Below, one piece after another: positions 59,407-64,000 of a DNA stretch of 64,000 nt. Numbering within the stretch: the stretch's first letter is position 1; each line of letters starts with the position of its first letter. Position numbers and translations under genes: made by a program. A model generated the notes under the pieces. That model did no database searches. It had not been told where the DNA came from and saw only the letters and a list, made by a program, of their open reading frames with translations. The DNA comes from RPQJ01 sp046347155 (GTDB lineage Bacteria > Pseudomonadota > Gammaproteobacteria > Steroidobacterales > Steroidobacteraceae). The stretch is from assembly GCA_046347155.1 (NCBI GenBank), contig JAXMGT010000002.1, forward strand, positions 1 to 64,000, in the 5' to 3' direction.

Positions 59407-60344
59407 GGCGTGGGCGCCGCCTCGGCCGCGAGCCGCTCGAGCAGGGCTCCGGCCCCCGCGTCCTGCATCCGGCGCGCGAGCGCGAGGCCGAGCGACTCGG
59501 CCCCGCGGGCCGGTCCGCGGATCGAGTCACGGTACACCTCGCGGCCGTCCGGCGCGCCGACGAAGCCGTGCAGCGCCAGCTCGCCGTCCGCGAGCGTCGC
59601 GTGCGCCGCGATCGGCGAGTGGCAGCTTCCGCCGAGTGCGCGCGCGTAGGCGCGTTCGGCCGTGAGCCGCACGTAGGAATCCTCGTGGTGCAGCGGGGCG
59701 AGCAGTGCGCGGCTCTCCTCGTCGCCGGCACGGCACTCGATCCCGATCACGCCCTGGCCCACGGCCGGCACGCAGAAGTCGGCGGGCAGCGCCTCGGTGA
59801 TGCGCGCACCGAGGCCGAGGCGCTCGAGCCCGGCGCAGGCGAGCAGGATCGCGTCGAGACCGCCTTCCTCGAGCCGCCGGAGCCGCGTGTCCACGTTGCC
59901 GCGCAGCAGTTCGAGCGCGAGGTCCGGCCGGGCACTGCGCAGCTGCGACTGTCGGCGCGGGCTCGAGGTGCCGACCCGCGCGCCCCGGGGCAGGTCCGCG
60001 AAGCGGGCGTGCCGGATCGACAGGAACGCGTCGAGTGCGTTTGCGCGCGGCAGCGCCGCCGCGATCTCGAACCCCGGCGGCAGATCGCTCGGCACGTCCT
60101 TCATCGAGTGGACCGCGATGTCGGCACGCCGCTCGTGCAGCGCGACCTCGAGTTCCTTGACGAACAGCCCCTTGCCGCCGACTTCGGCGAGTGCACGGTC
60201 GAGCACACGGTCGCCCTGCGTGCTCATCGGCACCAGTTCGACGGTGAGGGCCGGGTGGGCGCGCCGCAGCAGGTCGGCGACGTGCTCCGCCTGCCAGAGG
60301 GCGAGCTTGCTGCGACGGGTGGCGATGCGGATGGTCTGGGACAC
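59403..60344 (-). CDS. hemC: Hydroxymethylbilane synthase (porphobilinogen deaminase)
   Basis: A 313-residue enzyme polymerising four porphobilinogens. Seen: IRIATRRSKLALWQAEHV at the N-terminus, MSTQGDRVLDRALAEVGGKGLFVKELE, HSMKDVPSDLPPGFEI, RVGTSSPRRQSQLR, and the cofactor cysteine in ALGGSCHSPIAAHA. The start GTG 60344 is preferred because GGAG lies eight bases upstream; GTG 60350 would overlap the previous stop as GTGA but leaves only two bases after GGAG. First gene of the hemCDXY run. Confidence 0.96.
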   Translation of the reverse strand: MSQTIRIATRRSKLALWQAEHVADLLRRAHPALTVELVPMSTQGDRVLDRALAEVGGKGLFVKELEVALHERRADIAVHSMKDVPSDLPPGFEIAAALPRANALDAFLSIRHARFADLPRGARVGTSSPRRQSQLRSARPDLALELLRGNVDTRLRRLEEGGLDAILLACAGLERLGLGARITEALPADFCVPAVGQGVIGIECRAGDEESRALLAPLHHEDSYVRLTAERAYARALGGSCHSPIAAHATLADGELALHGFVGAPDGREVYRDSIRGPARGAESLGLALARRMQDAGAGALLERLAAEAAPTP

Positions 60345-60346
60345 GA

Positions 60347-61489
60347 TCACTGCTCCGGTCTGTGCTGGGCGGCCGCCGCCTCGATTTCCTCGTTCTCGAA
60401 CCGGAACAACGCGACCAGGAGTCCCAGCACGATCGGGCCGACGAACAGCCCGATGAATCCGAAGGCGGAGAGGCCGCCCATCACGCCGACGAACACGGCG
60501 AGCGTGGGCAGCTCCGCGCGGCCCGAGATGAGCAGCGGCCGCAGGAAGTTGTCGACGGAGCCGACGACGATCACGGACCACGCGGCCAGGAACGTCGCGT
60601 GTCCGTAGTCACCCTGGCTCGCGAGAAACAGCGCACCCGGCACCCACACGAGCGCGGTGCCGACGATCGGCACGAGCGCACACAGCGCCCCGATCACCGC
60701 GAAGACGAGCGGGGAGGGCAGCCCCGCGATCCAGAATCCGATGCCGACCAGCACGCCCTGGATCAACGCGGTGAGCCCGATCCCCATGAACACCGCCCGG
60801 GTCACCTCGACCAGGTGGGTCCACAGCCGCGAGCGCCGCCGCTCCTCGATCGGCAGCATCCGGACGACCTTTCGGGCGAGTTCCGGCCCGTCGCGCAGCA
60901 TGAAGAAGAGCACGAAGATCATGAGCGCGAGGCTCACGAGCTTGCCGAGCGCCCCGAGCACTACGCTACCGCCGGAGCTCGCGAGCGACTGGAGCAGGCG
61001 CTGGCCGGAGTCGACGAGCCACGACTGCAGGTCGGCCGCCGTGTAGCGGGTGTGCTGCGCGATCCAGTCGAGCGGACCGGCCAGCCATGGCACCCGCGTG
61101 ATGTCGAACCCGTCCGGCGTCAGCGCCGTCGCACGCGCGTCGAGCCGGGCGAGGAGCTGCGCCGACTGCGAAGCGACCGCGCCCGCGACCAGCGCCACCG
61201 GCAGCAGGAAGAGCACGAGCGTCGCGAGCGTCGTGATCGCGCTCGCGGTCTTCTGCCGGCCGCCGAGGCGGGCCGCGAGTCGCGCATTCAACGGCGCGAG
61301 GAGCGCGCCGAGCAGCACCGCCCAGGCGAGTGGCTGCCAGAGCGGCTGGACGATCCGCCACACGAGCCAGCCGAGCAGCAGCGCGAGCGCCAGTCCGCCG
61401 ACGCGGGCGTAGTCGCTGCGCCGGACGCGGGTGGCGGCGTCGAGCTGACCGCCCGGCCCGGCGGCATCTGGTTCCTGCTGCGTGCTCAA
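60347..61489 (-). CDS. AI-2E family transporter-like permease
   Basis: A 380-residue membrane protein of the AI-2E/PerM family, with helices at about residues 30-90 (GGLALALLLGWLVWRIVQPLW; LAWAVLLGALLAPLNARLAARL), a soluble loop (about 95-190) and five to six more helices to the C-terminus (SLALMIFVLFFMLRDGPELARK; GLPSPLVFAVIGALCALVPIVG). Despite the name, few members transport AI-2; others are sodium/proton antiporters. The start TTG 61489 has GAGGAG ten bases upstream. The stop is two bases from hemC. Confidence 0.82.
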   Translation of the reverse strand: MSTQQEPDAAGPGGQLDAATRVRRSDYARVGGLALALLLGWLVWRIVQPLWQPLAWAVLLGALLAPLNARLAARLGGRQKTASAITTLATLVLFLLPVALVAGAVASQSAQLLARLDARATALTPDGFDITRVPWLAGPLDWIAQHTRYTAADLQSWLVDSGQRLLQSLASSGGSVVLGALGKLVSLALMIFVLFFMLRDGPELARKVVRMLPIEERRRSRLWTHLVEVTRAVFMGIGLTALIQGVLVGIGFWIAGLPSPLVFAVIGALCALVPIVGTALVWVPGALFLASQGDYGHATFLAAWSVIVVGSVDNFLRPLLISGRAELPTLAVFVGVMGGLSAFGFIGLFVGPIVLGLLVALFRFENEEIEAAAAQHRPEQ

Positions 61490-61574
61490 TCGGCTGCCGC
61501 TCCTCGTGTGCCCGGTCGCATAGTACACGCCGGCCGATGGGCGCGGCGGCCCCGGCGGCCGGGGGTCGCGGCCC

Positions 61575-62474
61575 TCATCCCCCGCGGCTGGCCGCGGCGT
61601 CTCCCTGCGCGAACAGCGCGTCCTTGTGCCGGAACAGCGTCGAGATGTCCTCGTCGCCATGCCCCTCTTCGACGAGGCGCCGATAGTGCTCCAGCGTCGA
61701 CTCGACCACCGGCAGCTCGACGCCGTGCCTCGCGGCCATCTCGCGGCAGATGCGCAGGTCCTTGTCGTGCAGGCGCACGCGGAACCCGGCCGGGTAGCTG
61801 CCACGCACCATGTTCGGCGCGCGGTTCACGAAGTACCAGCTCGAGCCCGCGCCCTGGCCCAGCGTGTCGATCAGCCGGTCGAGCGGCAGCCCCTCGGCCT
61901 TCGCGAAGGCCATCGCCTCCGACACCGCCTGGATGATGCCGGCACACATGATCTGGTTCGTCGCCTTCGCGGCCTGGCCGGCGCCGTTCGGGCCGAAGTG
62001 GGTCACCGCACGGCCCATCGCGCCGAGCACCGGCCTCGCACGCTCGAACGCCTCGGCCGGGCCGCCGACCATGATCGCGAGCTTGCCGTCGCGCGCGCCT
62101 TCGACACCGCCGCTCACCGGCGCATCGAGGAACACGGCACCGTGCTCCGCGAGCCGCGCCGCCGCGGTACGCGCCGTGTCCGCGCTCACGGTCGAGCAGT
62201 CGATCACGACGGTCCCGGGCCGGACCGCGGGCAGCATCGCGTCGACGACCGACAGCACGTCCGCGTCCGCCGACACGCAGAGCACGACGAAGTCGCAGGC
62301 CGCCGCGAGTTCGGCCGGCGACGCCGCTGCGGCCACGCCGAGTTCGCCCGCGAGCGTCGTCGCGGTTGCGGCGGTCCGGTTCCACACCGACCGCAGCCGG
62401 CCTGCCGACGCGAGGTTGCGCGCCATGCCCCGACCCATTGCGCCGAGGCCGATGAATCCCGTGTTCGCCGTCAT
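61575..62474 (-). CDS. 3-hydroxyisobutyrate dehydrogenase-like oxidoreductase
   Basis: A 299-residue beta-hydroxyacid dehydrogenase. Seen: the NAD(P) motif GFIGLGAMGRGMARNL (residues 6-21), the substrate-binding FLDAPVSGGVEGARDG (about 115-130), the catalytic Lys region AKATNQIMCAGIIQAVSEA, and RLHDKDLRI near the C-terminus. It could be tartronate-semialdehyde reductase, 3-hydroxyisobutyrate dehydrogenase or a related enzyme; the substrate is not fixed. The start is ATG 62474, 16 bases after the DUF4124 gene. Confidence 0.88.
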   Translation of the reverse strand: MTANTGFIGLGAMGRGMARNLASAGRLRSVWNRTAATATTLAGELGVAAAASPAELAAACDFVVLCVSADADVLSVVDAMLPAVRPGTVVIDCSTVSADTARTAAARLAEHGAVFLDAPVSGGVEGARDGKLAIMVGGPAEAFERARPVLGAMGRAVTHFGPNGAGQAAKATNQIMCAGIIQAVSEAMAFAKAEGLPLDRLIDTLGQGAGSSWYFVNRAPNMVRGSYPAGFRVRLHDKDLRICREMAARHGVELPVVESTLEHYRRLVEEGHGDEDISTLFRHKDALFAQGDAAASRGG

Positions 62475-62490
62475 GACCGGAAGCGCCCGT

Positions 62491-62949
62491 TCACTGCTGC
62501 GCGCTGCACATCTGGTCCATGACCTGCTTCGCGCTCGCCCGCGTCGCGTCGATCTGGTCGCTGTCGAGGTAGACGCGCTCGCCGTTCGGCCCCTCGCTGT
62601 AGAGCCGGCGCGACTCCATCACGGTCTGGTAGTGCTGGCGCGCGTCCGCACAGCGCTTCGCGAGGTCGTCCGCCGACAGCTTCGCGGCCTGCGTCGTCGT
62701 CGCCTGCTTCGACTGCGCGGCCGCGGCGGACTGCTGCTGCTCCTTCAGCTGCTGCATCTCGGCCTGGTAACGCTGCTGGGACGCCGCATCGTCCGCGGGC
62801 GTGCTCGCGACGCCGACCTTCTGCGCCGGGATCGACTGCGGCGTGTCCGTGTAGACGATGTTGCCGTTCGCGTCCTTCGAGACGTAGACGTCCCCGGCGT
62901 GGGCCGGGAGCACGGCGAACAGCGCGACGACCAGGATCTCGGTACGCAT
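62491..62949 (-). CDS. DUF4124 domain exported protein
   Basis: A 152-residue exported protein: signal peptide LVVALFAVLPAHAG, then a DUF4124 domain with the hallmark VYVSKDANGNIVYTDTPQSIPAQKV, a glutamine/lysine-rich coiled coil, and a C-terminal segment PNGERVYLDSDQIDATRASAKQVM. Family members are periplasmic proteins of unknown function. The start ATG 62949 has a GGAG-like sequence upstream. It may be the first gene of the unit ending with hemY. Confidence 0.8.
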   Translation of the reverse strand: MRTEILVVALFAVLPAHAGDVYVSKDANGNIVYTDTPQSIPAQKVGVASTPADDAASQQRYQAEMQQLKEQQQSAAAAQSKQATTTQAAKLSADDLAKRCADARQHYQTVMESRRLYSEGPNGERVYLDSDQIDATRASAKQVMDQMCSAQQ

Positions 62950-63035
62950 GGGGGGCTCCGGTGCTCGTTGCTGGCGCCAGTTTATCAGTCGGCGGTCCGC
63001 GCGAGCCCGCCGTCGGTCGGAGCCGTGATTAAGGA

Positions 63036-63062
63036 AAACGGCCGGGGGTTGCCCGGCCGTTT
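63036..63062. terminator. Intrinsic terminator after amt
   Basis: AAACGGCCGGG (63036-63046), loop GGTTG and CCCGGCCGTTT (63052-63062) form a perfect 11-bp stem. On the minus strand the stem is followed by TTTTCCTT, so it is a good rho-independent terminator for amt, whose stop is at 63104. The stem also separates amt from the DUF4124 gene. Confidence 0.8.
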
Positions 63063-63103
63063 CCGTTCCCACGCCCTCCCGGGGGAGGGGCGCCCCCCGA
63101 CGC

Positions 63104-64000
63104 TCAGCTGTAGGCGCGTTCGCCGTGCGACACGGTGTCGAGGCCCTCGCGCTCCTGGTCCTCGGCGACCCGGAGGCCCACGACCAGGTCGACGATCTTG
63201 AACGAGACCGCGGCGACGACGCCCGACCACACGAGCGTGAGGCCCACGGCCCAGAGCTGCGACTTGAACTGCGTCGCGATCGAGTACTCGCCGACGGCAT
63301 TCGCGACGTAGTCGTACACGCCGGTGCCGCCGAGCGATGGCGCGCAGAACACCGCGGTGAGCAGCGCGCCCAGGATGCCGCCCACGCAGTGCACGCCGAA
63401 CACGTCGAGCGAGTCGTCGTAGCCGATCTTCTGCTTCAGGCTCGCGACCGCCCACAGGCACACGAGGCCCGCGATCGCGCCGATCGCGATCGAGCCCATC
63501 GGCCCGACCCAGCCGCAGGCCGGCGTGATCGCAACGAGCCCCGCGACGGCGCCCGAGGCCGCGCCGAGCATCGTCGGCGTGCCGCGGTGGATCCATTCGG
63601 CGAACGACCAGGCGAGTGCCGCGGCGGCCGTGGCGAGCAGCGTGTTCGCGAACACCTGCCCGGCGAAGCCGGAGGCCTCGAGGTTGGAGCCGACGTTGAA
63701 GCCGAACCAGCCGACCCACAGCAGCGACGAACCGATCATCACCATCGGCACGTTGTGCGGCGCCATCGACGACGACCCGTAGCCGATGCGCTTGCCGATC
63801 ATGATCGCGCCCACGAGGCCCGCGATGCCGGCGTTGATGTGCACGACGGTGCCGCCGGCGAAGTCGAGTGCGCCCTTCTGGAACAGGAAGCCCGCGGCCG
63901 AGGTCGCGGCCGCGCCCGCCGCGGCGTCGGTGTAGGCGTCCGGGCCCGCCCAGAACCACACCATGTGCGCGATCGGCAGGTAGGCGAACGTGAACCACAG
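63104..64000 (-). CDS. amt: Ammonium transporter, 5' end beyond window
   Basis: The 3' part of an Amt/AmtB ammonium channel; at least 298 codons are visible and the frame continues past 64000. Seen: LPIAHMVWFWAGPDAY, ALDFAGGTVVHINAGIAGLVGA with the pore-lining His, MAPHNVPMVMIGSSLLWVGWFGFNVGS, TPACGWVGPMGS, and DVFGVHCVGGILGALLTAVF with the second pore His region. It ends ERAYS. A PII gene (glnK) often precedes amt but would lie beyond the edge. The terminator at 63036 ends the transcript. Confidence 0.95.
   Translation of the reverse strand: MWFTFAYLPIAHMVWFWAGPDAYTDAAAGAAATSAAGFLFQKGALDFAGGTVVHINAGIAGLVGAIMIGKRIGYGSSSMAPHNVPMVMIGSSLLWVGWFGFNVGSNLEASGFAGQVFANTLLATAAAALAWSFAEWIHRGTPTMLGAASGAVAGLVAITPACGWVGPMGSIAIGAIAGLVCLWAVASLKQKIGYDDSLDVFGVHCVGGILGALLTAVFCAPSLGGTGVYDYVANAVGEYSIATQFKSQLWAVGLTLVWSGVVAAVSFKIVDLVVGLRVAEDQEREGLDTVSHGERAYS

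Noticed and set aside
1..64000. Prophage, integrative element or secretion-system island
   Set aside because: No integrase of phage type, structural genes, transposase or tRNA attachment site is visible; xerC is the normal chromosomal copy in its usual neighbourhood.

Overview
The window comes from a very GC-rich bacterial chromosome, most likely a gammaproteobacterium near Xanthomonadales, Nevskiales or Chromatiales. The evidence is several gene strings typical of that class: hemC-hemD-hemX-hemY, ubiE-ubiJ-ubiB, dapF-DUF484-xerC-hslV-hslU, plus yebC, dinB, ygiQ, an ExeA/GspB pair and an Mla-type lipid transporter. I see no rRNA, tRNA, CRISPR array, transposase, integrase or prophage gene. 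It reads as ordinary core chromosome with a few accessory insertions. The taxonomic call is inference from gene content only.

Layout. 1-2461: 5'-proximal part of ygiQ (minus strand; its 3' end is off the window), carrying three copies of an unusual hairpin element. 2599-3673: Xre/RES toxin-antitoxin pair with a palindromic operator. 3750-9511: Old Yellow Enzyme homologue, yebC, a methyltransferase, a bactofilin-like lipoprotein, a small DMT-type membrane protein, a thioredoxin-like protein and a DUF4136 lipoprotein. 9716-15375: a large response regulator with a degenerate HD-GYP domain, a beta-CASP nuclease, and a receiver-TonB fusion. 15572-20344: conserved hypothetical, LysR regulator, RidA, rhodanese, gspB and exeA. 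20495-29323: cytochrome c, YbaK, dinB, a DUF3667 protein, an MFS transporter, a KimA-like permease and mdh. 29522-30103: a new 51-codon ORF behind a 24-bp dyad, then a YtrA-type GntR regulator. 30104-36494: tetR-tolC-hlyD-acrB efflux operon. 36625-42099: KefB-like antiporter and a divergent mlaE-mlaF-mlaD-lipoprotein operon. 42115-46114: GGDEF-EAL protein, M15 peptidase, DUF2007 and hotdog proteins. 46122-49173: ubiB, ubiJ, ubiE. 49174-49512: repeat-rich spacer. 49513-55228: DUF971, hslU, hslV, xerC, DUF484, dapF and an SDR epimerase. 55296-56345: flavodoxin-reductase-like oxidoreductase. 56350-62949: hemY, hemX, hemD, hemC, AI-2E permease, 3-hydroxyisobutyrate-dehydrogenase-like enzyme and a DUF4124 protein. 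63104-64000: 3' part of amt.

The most unusual signal is in ygiQ. Three separate hairpins share an identical 23-nt loop (68-90, 1444-1466 in reverse, 1579-1601). Each has a different long GC-rich stem that is nevertheless self-complementary. The core lacks a stop codon in all six frames, so the copies read through as peptide insertions in a variable linker and in the C-terminal tail of YgiQ. It looks like a protein-coding-tolerant palindromic mobile element. I do not recognise it as a described family.
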